64,000 nucleotides of DNA, from contig JARLGV010000103.1 in the NCBI GenBank assembly GCA_031292555.1, positions 1-64,000 of the forward strand. Reading direction: 5' to 3'. The stretch comes from Fimbriimonas sp. (GTDB lineage Bacteria > Armatimonadota > Fimbriimonadia > Fimbriimonadales > Fimbriimonadaceae). Below the pieces are notes generated by a model. The model had not been told where the DNA came from. It did no database searches and was given only the letters and a program-made list of their open reading frames with translations. Made by a program: the position numbers and the translations under genes. Every line of letters starts with the position of its first letter. The stretch's first letter is position 1. This document shows, in pieces, positions 41,899 to 50,209 of this stretch.

Positions 41899-43749
41899 CT
41901 ACGGCATCGGGAGGACGGGGACTCGTCCGCCTACGTTGAAGTAGCGCCAAGCGTACTTGGCTTTCGTCAGCTCGCTTCCTTGGATCTTCTTGTCTAGCTT
42001 TTGGCCCTTGATAAGCGCGTCGTTGGCTTGACGGGCGAATTTCTGGGCGAGGGCCTCGGCGGCTCGGGCTTTGAGCTCGTTCTCTTGCCGCTCCGAGTTG
42101 GTGTCCAGTTTGAGGCCGGCTTGGCGGATGACGTAGGCTTGGTTAGTCTGATTGGCGGATGCCAGCGTGTAGGCGCAAGACAGAGCGATGTAGCCGGGAG
42201 CGTAATCGACTTCTGCGGCCACGGCGGCTTCTCCCCACTTGACGGCGGAGTCTGACTTATCCTCAAACGACTCGACAAGCGAGAGGCCGGTGAGGGCGGC
42301 AGCCGACGACGGGCGGCCGGCGAGGGCGGCGTTGAACATGACTCGCGCATTCTCGTACAAGAACGTCGTTTCATCCTTTGCCAGCTTGCCGCGCATGCTG
42401 ATCGTGATCGACTTGTTCGCCTGCTCGATGAACGCATCGTAGTTGGCGGGCTCGGTGAGCACCGCCTTCTCGAAGGACTGGCGAGCGGCGTCGTAGTTCT
42501 CCAGCTTGTTGTTCAACGCACAGATATAGTAGTTGACCTCGGACTTCTCGCCGCGATCTTTGGCGAGTTGGCGGAGAATCTGGGAGAGCGTATTGCGCGC
42601 TTCGATCTTGCCGGGGGTGTCCTTGCCGGTCAGGTCGTCGTAGTTCAGGCCGATCGAGTCCATACCGACCACTCTCGCCCGGACGAATTTGAGGGCGATA
42701 TAGGCTTGCGAGGTCGAGACGATTGGGTTGTCGGCGTCGGAGAGAATCGCTTCGCGGATCGAGTCGTCAGATGCCTTCACGTCACCCGCTTCGGCAAATA
42801 GTACGCCGTTCAGAGCCTGCGCATACACGTCGAGGGTGCCGTACTTCTTGAGCTGGACCAGGGTTTGGACGGCATCCGAATACTTGCCCAACCGGATCTG
42901 AGCGTAGGCGAGGCGGTTGGCGATGTCGTTGCGGCGGTTGTCCTTGAGGAACGCGGGGGTCAGGTAGTTGATCGCGAGGGAATAGCGTCCGGCCCGGATC
43001 GCCGCGTCGACATACGGGATCAAGGTCTGATCGGTCGGGGCAGGCATCGAGTCGACGACGATATCGAGAGCCTTCTTGCGGCTCTCGACGGCGGCCTTCA
43101 TTGCGTCGCCGATTTCCTTGAGGGTGTCGTTCCGGTCACCGGAACCACGGTTGAACGTGGTGAACGCCTTCTGCAAGTTGATCACCGACAGGATGTCCAA
43201 AGCGGCGGGATTGTTCGGATCGGAAGCAGTGACGTCCTCGGCGAACTTCTGGGCCTTATCGAAGGCCGACTTGTGCATGTAGGCTCGCGCGACGATCAGA
43301 CGAGCGGCGTTCGACTTGTCATCGATCTTGATCGCAATGCGCCCTTCGTTGATCGCAACGTCCCACTTGCCGTCTTCAAGGGCGGTCTGGCCCTTCTTGA
43401 TGTGGACATCGGCGCCTTGCCCCAGGCCGTTGTCGATGGTGACGCTGACGGTTGCCTCGCCGGTCTCTCCTTCGGACGTATAGGCTTTGAACTTCAGCTT
43501 GGCAGGGCCGTCCGACTCGTTCAACGTGTCGACCGTGAACTTGTACGGGGTGCTAGTGGCCTTGTCGCGAAGGTCGTCGTTATAGTAGAACTCGACCTGC
43601 GTGACCAGGTTCTGCGCGTCGACCGTTACTCTAAAAGTGTGTTCGCCGGTGATCGAATCACCGTTTTTGGCGTCCACATGGACGGTCACGGGGGCCTTGA
43701 TCGGCGAGATCAGGGCGAGATAGGCGGTGGCGAGAAGAAGGGCATTCAT
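41899..43749 (-). CDS. Secreted or periplasmic Ig-like plus tetratricopeptide-repeat protein
   Basis: 616 aa from the ATG at 43749, with AGGAAG upstream. A signal peptide (MNALLLATAYLALISP) is followed by an Ig-like domain (VTVHVDAKNGDSITGEHTFR). TPR-type helices span the rest (AINEGRIAIKIDDKSNAARL, RQSFEKAVLTEPANYDAFIE, VKWGEAAVAAEVDYAPGYIA). It should be an envelope scaffold; partners unknown. Convergent with the hydrolase, with a GC-rich repeat between them. Confidence 0.8.
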   Translation of the reverse strand: MNALLLATAYLALISPIKAPVTVHVDAKNGDSITGEHTFRVTVDAQNLVTQVEFYYNDDLRDKATSTPYKFTVDTLNESDGPAKLKFKAYTSEGETGEATVSVTIDNGLGQGADVHIKKGQTALEDGKWDVAINEGRIAIKIDDKSNAARLIVARAYMHKSAFDKAQKFAEDVTASDPNNPAALDILSVINLQKAFTTFNRGSGDRNDTLKEIGDAMKAAVESRKKALDIVVDSMPAPTDQTLIPYVDAAIRAGRYSLAINYLTPAFLKDNRRNDIANRLAYAQIRLGKYSDAVQTLVQLKKYGTLDVYAQALNGVLFAEAGDVKASDDSIREAILSDADNPIVSTSQAYIALKFVRARVVGMDSIGLNYDDLTGKDTPGKIEARNTLSQILRQLAKDRGEKSEVNYYICALNNKLENYDAARQSFEKAVLTEPANYDAFIEQANKSITISMRGKLAKDETTFLYENARVMFNAALAGRPSSAAALTGLSLVESFEDKSDSAVKWGEAAVAAEVDYAPGYIALSCAYTLASANQTNQAYVIRQAGLKLDTNSERQENELKARAAEALAQKFARQANDALIKGQKLDKKIQGSELTKAKYAWRYFNVGGRVPVLPMP

Positions 43750-43808
43750 CGATATTGAGACTTCCTGTTGCGACAAGTATGACGGAAGTTGCGCGGCAAG
43801 AATTCGAT

Positions 43809-44147
43809 CTAGATTGCAGGTTCCCCTCGTTCTTGGGTCCTAATCCTGATCGCATCGGCTACTTTTTCCACGAAGATCTTGCCGTCGCCGTCTTCGCCCG
43901 TGCGCGCGTTCTCTAGAATAGCGCTCACAATCTCGTCGGTCAAGTCATCGACGGCAACCACCTCGACGCGCGATCGGATCGGAAGTGCAACCAGACCCTC
44001 TTCGCCTCCGAACCAGTCGGATTTCTCCGGCGAGTTGCCGCGTCCGCGCACGTCCGAGACGCTCATCCCCGTCACACCCAACGCCGCAATCGCCGACTTG
44101 ACCTGTTCAAGCCGATGCGGGCGGATAAAGCAGACGATGCGATTCAT
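43809..44147 (-). CDS. PII-like signal protein (GlnB/GlnK family) with atypical T-loop
   Basis: 112 aa from the ATG at 44147; the longer frame would add 113 unnatural residues. The family's ends are present: NRIVCFIRPHRLEQVKSAI with GVTGMSVSDVRG, and the C-terminal TGEDGDGKIFVEKVADAIRI with RTQERGEPAI. The T-loop region reads NSPEKSDWFGGEEGLVALP and lacks the uridylylated Tyr normally near residue 51. So covalent modification is unlikely; 2-oxoglutarate/ATP sensing may persist. No glnA or amt neighbour. Divergent from purC. Confidence 0.85.
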   Translation of the reverse strand: MNRIVCFIRPHRLEQVKSAIAALGVTGMSVSDVRGRGNSPEKSDWFGGEEGLVALPIRSRVEVVAVDDLTDEIVSAILENARTGEDGDGKIFVEKVADAIRIRTQERGEPAI

Positions 44148-44167
44148 CTGGGGAGGTTGTACCGCAT

Positions 44168-44411
44168 CGGGGGGCGCGGGTTGCGGGGCCCCGGTCGGTT
44201 TTAGTTTTGAGTCAACACGGGGCCCGGGGCGGGATTCGTGGCTGCGGGCGCCGGCGAAGATGTCGGTTGGTTCGTGCCGGTTGGTTGTTGGCAGGTTCAA
44301 GGTGGTATTGGGCACGTCCAAAAATTCCCATTTCGTGCCTAAAGGAGCGGAGCGCAAGAGGGGGCCGTCGCCTACTCGGCTTCGCCGCGCCCCACTGCCC
44401 ACGCCCCTCGA
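44168..44411. repeat. GC-rich interspersed inverted repeat, copy B (degenerate)
   Basis: GGGGGGCGCGGGTTGCGGGG with CGGTCGG near the PII start and CGCGCCCC, CACGCCCCTCGACC near purC are imperfectly complementary. It lies between two divergent genes and resembles the other copies, but is the least conserved. Confidence 0.4.
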
Positions 44412-44440
44412 CCGCCAATCTGATGCCATACTCCCTTCAA

Positions 44441-45334
44441 ATGGCTGAGTTGCTGCGTACGGCTTTGGTGGGGATGCCGCCGGCAAAGGTGGGGAAGGTT
44501 CGGGAGGTCTACGATTTGGGGGACGAGGTGATGATCGTCGCGACGGATCGGATCTCGGCGTTCGATTGCGTGATGGCGAACGGAATTCCGGACAAGGGGC
44601 GCATTCTGAACCAGATGAGTTCGTTTTGGTTCGAACTGTTCGCCGACGTCTGCCCCAACCACGTGATCTCGGTAGACGATGCGGAAGTGCAGAAGCGATG
44701 TCACCAGCCGGAACCTGAGCTCAGCGGACGCACCACGATCGCCCGAAAGGCAAACCCGCTATCGATCGAGTGCGTGGCACGGGGATACATCTCGGGGTCG
44801 CTGTTCAAGGAGTATCGAATGGCTGGCGGTTCGGTCCACGAACTGGCGCTGCCGGAAGGATTGATCGAATCGGCGATCCTGCCGGAACCGATCTTTACCC
44901 CCGCCACCAAGGCCCAGGCCGGACACGACGAAAACATCTCGTTCCAGCAGGCGGCGGACCTGGTGGGGCGGGAGACGGCCGACTTCGTGATGATGAAGAC
45001 GCTCGAGATCTTCAGCCGGGCGTCGGCTCATGCCGCTTCGAAGGGTCTGATTCTGGCGGATACCAAATTCGAGTTCGGAACCACCGAAGACGGCATTCTT
45101 TGGATCGACGAGGCGCTCACGCCGGACAGCAGCCGGTTCTGGGATGCTAACCTCTACGAGCCGGGGCACGCCCAACCAAGCTACGACAAACAATTCGTCC
45201 GGGACTACCTCGAGACCCTCGGGTGGGACAAGCGCCCGCCGGGGCCGACGTTACCAACCGAGATCGTCGAGAAGACGCGGGCCAAGTACGTCGAAGCCTT
45301 CGAGCGGGTTACCGGAAAGACCTTCCAGAGTTGA
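44441..45334 (+). CDS. purC: SAICAR synthetase (phosphoribosylaminoimidazole-succinocarboxamide synthase)
   Basis: 297 aa from the ATG at 44441 (an ATG 18 nt earlier is also possible). The ATP site region KVREVYDLGD, then DRISAFDCVMANGIPDKGRI, and the signature IECVARGYISGSLFKEY are characteristic. It makes SAICAR from CAIR and aspartate in purine synthesis. purE, the preceding step, lies 1.5 kb downstream on the same strand, with waaA between. Length is normal for the long form of the enzyme. Confidence 0.97.
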   Translation: MAELLRTALVGMPPAKVGKVREVYDLGDEVMIVATDRISAFDCVMANGIPDKGRILNQMSSFWFELFADVCPNHVISVDDAEVQKRCHQPEPELSGRTTIARKANPLSIECVARGYISGSLFKEYRMAGGSVHELALPEGLIESAILPEPIFTPATKAQAGHDENISFQQAADLVGRETADFVMMKTLEIFSRASAHAASKGLILADTKFEFGTTEDGILWIDEALTPDSSRFWDANLYEPGHAQPSYDKQFVRDYLETLGWDKRPPGPTLPTEIVEKTRAKYVEAFERVTGKTFQS

Positions 45335-45448
45335 CCGACTCTTTGCCGCGATCCTCCGCGCTTCCGCCGCGTCCTCTGCATTGAGATGCGGACTACGTGC
45401 TAATGCGCCAATCCCAAACTTGCTCCCAACTCCACCGTACTAACATCG

Positions 45449-46708
45449 ATGTTCCTGCTTTATAACTTCTTGCTGACGCTCCTGTCGCCGTTCTGGGCGC
45501 CTTGGGTTTACTTCAAGTCGTTGAGGCGAAAAGAGCGGCCGAACTGGGCGGAGCGGATGGGAAGTATGAGCCTGCCGCCGCGCGGTGACACGCGCCGAAT
45601 ATGGGTTCACACCGTGTCGGTCGGCGAGTTTTTGGCCGCGTCGCCGATCCTCAAGGAGTTGCGAAGAGCGCTGCCCAAGCACGAGATCGTTGTCAGCGTG
45701 ACTACGAGCAGCGGACATCAAACGGCCCGAGAGGCGAAGGGCAATTTATTCGATCACCTCGTCTATTTCCCGATCGACGTGGCCCGGTTCCAACTCTCGG
45801 CGATGCAACAGATCCGGCCGGACGTGGTCGTCGTCATGGAGACCGAGTTGTGGATGAACTTCCTCTGGGCGGCCAACGTGTTCGGCGCACGGACGATGGT
45901 CGTGAACGGCCGTATCAGCGACCGCAGTTTCCCTCGGTCCATGAGGTTTCGGTTCTTCTATCGGAGCCTGTTCAAGAACGTCGACCGATGCCTGATGCAA
46001 AGCGAAACCGATCGCGAGCGGGTGATGGCACTGGGAGCAAAGGACGCCGCGGTCGTTGGTAACTGTAAATTCGATCAGGCCGCAGACGAGATGGGGGCGA
46101 ATCGGGCGGAGTGGATCAAGAAACTGGGCATCGATACCGACAAGGCGACGGTCGTCATCGGATCCACCCGTGGGGAAGAGGAGGAGATGTTCGTTCTCGA
46201 TGCCTTGGAGGGCGTGGGATTCGAACGGTTCAACGTCGTCCATGCGCCGCGCCACCTGGAGCGCGTCGAGGCGCTTGCAGATACGGTGAAGCGCCGGACC
46301 GGTTCGGTCGCCCTCCGGTCGAAGGGTGAATCTGGCCCCTACTTGATCCTAGATACCTATGGAGAGCTTAGCTCGGCCTACTCGGTTGCCGACTTCGTGA
46401 TTGTGGGCGGAGGGTTCTCCAATCTAGGGGGGCAGAACATCATTCAACCCCTCGCCCAGGGCAAGCCGGTTCTACACGGCATTCACATGCAGAACTTCCG
46501 CGACGTCACCGCGATGGCGGACCGGGCGGGAGCCGCTCTTGCCTGCGCGACGGAAATCGAATTGTCCGATGCGATTCGCAAACTGCTCCAAGATTCGATC
46601 GCCCGGTTCGAGATGGGCGCCGAGGCGAAGGAACTGGTCCAGCGCAACCTGGGAGCGAGCAAGCGCTATGCCGTCGAGATTGCCCTCGAGTCCAAGAAGG
46701 CGCGCTAA
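45449..46708 (+). CDS. waaA: Kdo transferase (3-deoxy-D-manno-octulosonic-acid transferase)
   Basis: 419 aa. A hydrophobic N-terminal anchor (MFLLYNFLLTLLSPFWAPWV) is followed by the GT-B fold. The catalytic Glu lies in VHTVSVGEFLAASP, METELWMNFLW follows, and the C-terminal donor-binding part contains IVGGGFSNLGGQNIIQPLAQ. It adds Kdo to lipid A precursors at the inner membrane, implying lipopolysaccharide in this organism. Its place between purC and purE suggests a locally mixed operon. Confidence 0.95.
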   Translation: MFLLYNFLLTLLSPFWAPWVYFKSLRRKERPNWAERMGSMSLPPRGDTRRIWVHTVSVGEFLAASPILKELRRALPKHEIVVSVTTSSGHQTAREAKGNLFDHLVYFPIDVARFQLSAMQQIRPDVVVVMETELWMNFLWAANVFGARTMVVNGRISDRSFPRSMRFRFFYRSLFKNVDRCLMQSETDRERVMALGAKDAAVVGNCKFDQAADEMGANRAEWIKKLGIDTDKATVVIGSTRGEEEEMFVLDALEGVGFERFNVVHAPRHLERVEALADTVKRRTGSVALRSKGESGPYLILDTYGELSSAYSVADFVIVGGGFSNLGGQNIIQPLAQGKPVLHGIHMQNFRDVTAMADRAGAALACATEIELSDAIRKLLQDSIARFEMGAEAKELVQRNLGASKRYAVEIALESKKAR

Positions 46709-46798
46709 CCCTGGATTGTTAACGGTCATGCCGCCGGGCGATCGATTACCGGCTTCACCCGCGCAAGTTGAGTAGATCGGCTCGGTAGGATGGGGAAT

Positions 46799-47296
46799 AT
46801 GAAACCGATCGTAGGCATTATCATGGGCAGCAAGAGCGACCTGGAGCCGATGGAACTTGCGGCCAAGGCGCTTGATGAATTCGGTGTTCCATACGAACTT
46901 CGCGTGGTCAGCGCGCATCGAACGCCCGACGCGATGTTCGATTACGCCAAGACGGCGCGCGAGCGTGGACTGAAGGTGATCATCGCGGGAGCAGGCGGGG
47001 CGGCACATCTTCCGGGCATGGTCGCCTCGCTCACGACGCTTCCGGTGATCGGCGTCCCGATCCAGACGCGCGCCCTTGGCGGTGTCGATTCGCTCTATTC
47101 GATCGTTCAGATGCCCGCCGGCATACCGGTCGCCACCGTCGCGATCGGCAACGGCCGAAATGCCGGCCTATTGGCCCTCCGCATCCTATCCACCCACGAC
47201 GACACGATCGCCCACCATCTGGAAGCCTACGCCGAAGAGCTCAAGGAAGTGGTCGCGGGGATGAATGAGGAAGTGGCGAGGGACAGCGAACCCTAG
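46799..47296 (+). CDS. purE: N5-carboxyaminoimidazole ribonucleotide mutase (class I PurE)
   Basis: 165 aa from the ATG at 46799, with AGGA 8 nt upstream; an ATG at 46790 overlaps the ribosome site. [18 protein letters not shown] and [12 protein letters not shown] are the class I motifs for binding N5-CAIR and moving its carboxylate. It ends in an acidic tail. purK is not in the window. Fits with purC upstream. Confidence 0.96.
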   Translation: MKPIVGIIMGSKSDLEPMELAAKALDEFGVPYELRVVSAHRTPDAMFDYAKTARERGLKVIIAGAGGAAHLPGMVASLTTLPVIGVPIQTRALGGVDSLYSIVQMPAGIPVATVAIGNGRNAGLLALRILSTHDDTIAHHLEAYAEELKEVVAGMNEEVARDSEP

Positions 47297-47414
47297 GGTC
47301 GCGGTGCGAGGGGGCGGGTCGGATGCATGGATTGGTGGAGTTGTGAATTAATCGGGCCGAGGTGAAGCAGGAAGTGAGCGTCCGCCCCCCGCGCCCCTGG
47401 CCCCACGACCCTCC
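47296..47414. repeat. GC-rich interspersed inverted repeat, copy C
   Basis: GGGTCGCGG ... GGGGGCGGGTCGGA (47296-47325) faces TCCGCCCCCCGCGCCCC ... CCACGACCCTCC (47380-47414). It lies between the convergent stops of purE and the next gene. Confidence 0.65.
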
Positions 47415-47417
47415 AGA

Positions 47418-48014
47418 TCAACTGCTCGCCTTCGCTAGCTTCTTCAATACCTCGTAGACCATCGGGTCGAGGAAGACTCGGCGGACGAAGAAGTTCATCT
47501 TGGCTTCGTCGCTCATCGATTCGGGCTTGGCGGCGGGGTCGATGAATTTGGGGTCGAAGGAGTTGATGAGGGCCTTCTTCTGACCTGAATTGAGGGTCTT
47601 TTCCAGCATCGCGGTCAAGACGCTGACCATATTCAATTCGGTAATGAGGCGCTTGTTGGCGTAGGTCTTGGTGGTTTTGGCGACCTCGTCGATCATCGTT
47701 CGCGAGGGATAGGCGCCTTTGGCGTAGGCATCGGCTAGCGCTTGGTCGACGATCGGTTCCATCTTGGCGAGGGCATCGTCTTCGGCCTGCAGTTCCTTCT
47801 TGGCGATCGCCCGGGCCTGCTCGACGGCGGGAAGTACGTCGTTGTTGAGTTGATCCTTCGTGAGCAGCAGGGGAAGTATCTGGAGGAGCAGGTCCACCTC
47901 GTGGATCTTGAGGTTGATCTCGTCGCTCTTGCTTCCCTTGTCGGTCGTGATCTGGGCGCTGGCGCCGGTGACGAGAGCGAGGCAGAGGCCAAGGCTAAGA
48001 AGAAGGTGCTTCAT
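47418..48014 (-). CDS. Secreted helical protein of unknown function
   Basis: 198 aa. A signal peptide (MKHLLLSLGLCLALVTGASA) is followed by a helical body with no known motif (NLKIHEVDLLLQILPLLLTK, KTYANKRLITELNMVSVLTA). The start overlaps the upstream membrane protein gene by 20 nt. Confidence 0.65.
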   Translation of the reverse strand: MKHLLLSLGLCLALVTGASAQITTDKGSKSDEINLKIHEVDLLLQILPLLLTKDQLNNDVLPAVEQARAIAKKELQAEDDALAKMEPIVDQALADAYAKGAYPSRTMIDEVAKTTKTYANKRLITELNMVSVLTAMLEKTLNSGQKKALINSFDPKFIDPAAKPESMSDEAKMNFFVRRVFLDPMVYEVLKKLAKASS

Positions 48015-48387
48015 GGTGATCGATTTCCTGATGGTGTTGAGTCCTAGACGAGTCGAGACGCGCCGCCGTTACCGATTCCTGGACGGTGGCGATCAATAGC
48101 GCGGTAGCCATGGTTTGTCCATGCACGAAAAAAGCCCCAAAGACGGTCACGACTATCCATACGAATGGCGTCATTCCGTTGCTTCCAAATCCGCCGATTC
48201 GAAGGCACGCAGTGAGGGCGGCAAAGACGATCGATATCGACCCCAGCATCCACACAACCGCGGTTGCCGTTCTTCGTTTTTTCGGCACGGAGAGCGCCCA
48301 TGATCTGACTGACTCGGAGCGTCTGTTCTGAATCGCCCCATAGGCGATCCAAAGCAGAAAGCTCATTCCACCTTGAAGCCAGATCAC
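47995..48387 (-). CDS. Small integral membrane protein
   Basis: 130 aa with three hydrophobic stretches (LQGGMSFLLWIAYGAI, AVVWMLGSISIVFAALTACL, TPFVWIVVTVFGAFFVHGQT) and a soluble C-terminus ending in a His-rich region. No family recognised. It overlaps the next gene and is divergent from the PfkB gene. Confidence 0.55.
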   Translation of the reverse strand: MIWLQGGMSFLLWIAYGAIQNRRSESVRSWALSVPKKRRTATAVVWMLGSISIVFAALTACLRIGGFGSNGMTPFVWIVVTVFGAFFVHGQTMATALLIATVQESVTAARLDSSRTQHHQEIDHHEAPSS

Positions 48388-48446
48388 ATTTTCATTATGG
48401 CGTCCCGCGGACGGGCTGTCGTAGCGGGGCCGGTCGGTCGGCGTGT

Positions 48447-49385
48447 ATGCTACGCGAGTTGATTTTCGTATTTGGCACGATTTGTCTAGATCGTCTCCGT
48501 AGGGTTCCCCGGCTTCCTCCGCTCGGCGGCTATACGGAAGTTGAGGATGAGTCGATCATGCTGGGCGGAGAAGCGGCCAACACCGCGAACGCTCTCGTCA
48601 AATGGGGCGCCGAGGTCACTCTGTGCGGAAACCGCCTCGGTAGCGGACCCGACTCGGATTTGCTGCGCGAACTGCTCTATGAAAAGGGGCTTCGAGAGGC
48701 CTACCTCCGCTCGTCTCATTGGATCGGCGAAGACAGGGACGACCTGACCCCGGTGTGCGATATCTACGTGACGCCGGACGGTGAGCGGACGATGTTCGGA
48801 CGGGGTTTCTCCGCGATGGAACTCGGCCTCGATCCCCTGCAAATTCCGTTTCAAGCCGGGGGCCTATTCACCGCCGAGCCAAACATGGAGAACGCATCGC
48901 GTATCGTGGCCCGTGCGGCGGCCGAAGCCGGCATGCGGTGCTATCTGATGGACTTTCTTCGAAGCGACGATCCGATTGTGCCAGGCTCGTTCTGGCAGAG
49001 CAGCACGGATTGGGCGGGCTACCGGAACAATATGCAGAAAAACGTGCGATGGGTCAAGGAATGGGTCGAAACCCACGGTTGCTTCACGATCCTTAGCGAC
49101 GGGCCCAACGGGTTCATTGCGGGCTCTCCCGACATGGAAGCCCGTGCATATCCCCCATATCCGGCTGCCACCGTGGTCGACACGACCGGCGCGGGCGACA
49201 TGTTTCGAGCCGGCATGCTTTTCGGCCTTGAGCAAGACTGGAGCATGACCAAGTGCCTCCAGTTCGCCGCCGCCGCCGGCTGCCTCAAATGCTCGTCCTA
49301 CGGCGCCACCACCCTGGTCCCAACGGTAGCCGAGGTTCTTGCATATGTCGAGCACCACAAGCAAGTGAGTAGGCATTACGAGTGA
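48447..49385 (+). CDS. PfkB-family carbohydrate kinase
   Basis: 312 aa. The first motif MLGGEAANTANALVKWGAEV and the second, VVDTTGAGDMFRAGMLFGL, are the two PfkB signatures; the Asp in DTTGAGD is the catalytic base. In between lie the sugar-binding strands (DIYVTPDGERTMFG). The sugar is unknown, but an ABC sugar transporter lies 0.8 kb downstream on the same strand, so they may act together. Confidence 0.9.
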   Translation: MLRELIFVFGTICLDRLRRVPRLPPLGGYTEVEDESIMLGGEAANTANALVKWGAEVTLCGNRLGSGPDSDLLRELLYEKGLREAYLRSSHWIGEDRDDLTPVCDIYVTPDGERTMFGRGFSAMELGLDPLQIPFQAGGLFTAEPNMENASRIVARAAAEAGMRCYLMDFLRSDDPIVPGSFWQSSTDWAGYRNNMQKNVRWVKEWVETHGCFTILSDGPNGFIAGSPDMEARAYPPYPAATVVDTTGAGDMFRAGMLFGLEQDWSMTKCLQFAAAAGCLKCSSYGATTLVPTVAEVLAYVEHHKQVSRHYE

Positions 49386-49389
49386 GAGG

Positions 49390-49513
49390 CGCGGGTCGCG
49401 GGGAGCGGGTCGGTCCTGAGCCACCAAATGCAAAACGTCGGAGTAGCCGACGCCTACCCTGCTTTGCCGCAATCCGACTCTCTGCCCCCGCCCCGCGCCC
49501 CCCGACCCTCCGC
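49390..49513. repeat. GC-rich interspersed inverted repeat, copy D
   Basis: GCGGGTCGCGGGGAGCGGGTCGG (49390-49412) is complementary in blocks to CCGACTC ... CCCCGCGCCCCCCGACCCTCC (49475-49511). An internal GTCGGAGTAGCCGAC hairpin occurs between. It starts 5 nt past the pfkB-like stop. Confidence 0.65.
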
Positions 49514-49589
49514 TCCGCCCAGCAAACTTTCTTGTGACATTCCCGCGATGGGCATGTCACAATAACTCACTCACTCGTCTGGTAATCCA

Positions 49590-50138
49590 ATGGACATTCT
49601 CCGTTTGCTCGATGACCTCTCCCAATTGATCGATCGGACGCCCTCGTTTGGGCCCCTTACCTGGAAGTTGGATCGGGATGAGATCAGCATGCAGATCGCG
49701 AAGATCCGGGCATCGCTTCCTCAAGAGCTCAAGACGGCAGTGAACACCGTCCGGGAATCGGAGAGGATCATCGATACGGCGAAGGAAGACGCCACGATGA
49801 CGCTCGAAAGCGCCAAAAAGGAAGCGGAGCGGCTCGTCACCGAAGCTCGAAAGGAGGCGGAGCGGATTATCGAGCAGGGCAAACTGCAGCAGGAGCGGAT
49901 GGTCGCAGAAAGCGAGATCCTCAAGCTGAGCAAAGCTCAGAGCGAGGAAATCCGGAATGCCGCCGACCGCGAGGCCGTCAATATGCGCAGGGGCGCCGAG
50001 CGGTACGCGTACGACGTGCTTTCCCAGTTGGAAGGCGTCGTCGGCAAGGTGATGACCTCCATCGAAAAGGGCAAGCAAGAGGTCTATCGCGCCGATCCTC
50101 CGGCCCAGCAGACACCTCGCGAAAAAGCCCGACTCTGA
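49590..50138 (+). CDS. Coiled-coil protein (DivIVA/ATP-synthase-b-like)
   Basis: 182 aa. Short N-terminal region (MDILRLLDDLSQLIDRTP) and then a long charged coiled coil (about residues 45-130) with KEDATMTLESAKKEAERLVT and ARKEAERIIEQGKLQQERMV. No transmembrane segment is visible, so it is not a b-subunit. Its cellular role is unknown; a cytoskeletal or scaffolding part is possible. Confidence 0.6.
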   Translation: MDILRLLDDLSQLIDRTPSFGPLTWKLDRDEISMQIAKIRASLPQELKTAVNTVRESERIIDTAKEDATMTLESAKKEAERLVTEARKEAERIIEQGKLQQERMVAESEILKLSKAQSEEIRNAADREAVNMRRGAERYAYDVLSQLEGVVGKVMTSIEKGKQEVYRADPPAQQTPREKARL

Positions 50139-50209
50139 CCCCGGAATTACCCTCAGGGCTCTGTCCTTCGGACCAGTTAGGCAGGTAGTCTGTCACACTG
50201 AGTAACAAC

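Noticed and set aside
42865-43758. A 297-aa plus-strand frame opposite the TPR protein gene
   Set aside because: Antisense shadow; the minus-strand protein has a signal peptide and repeats.
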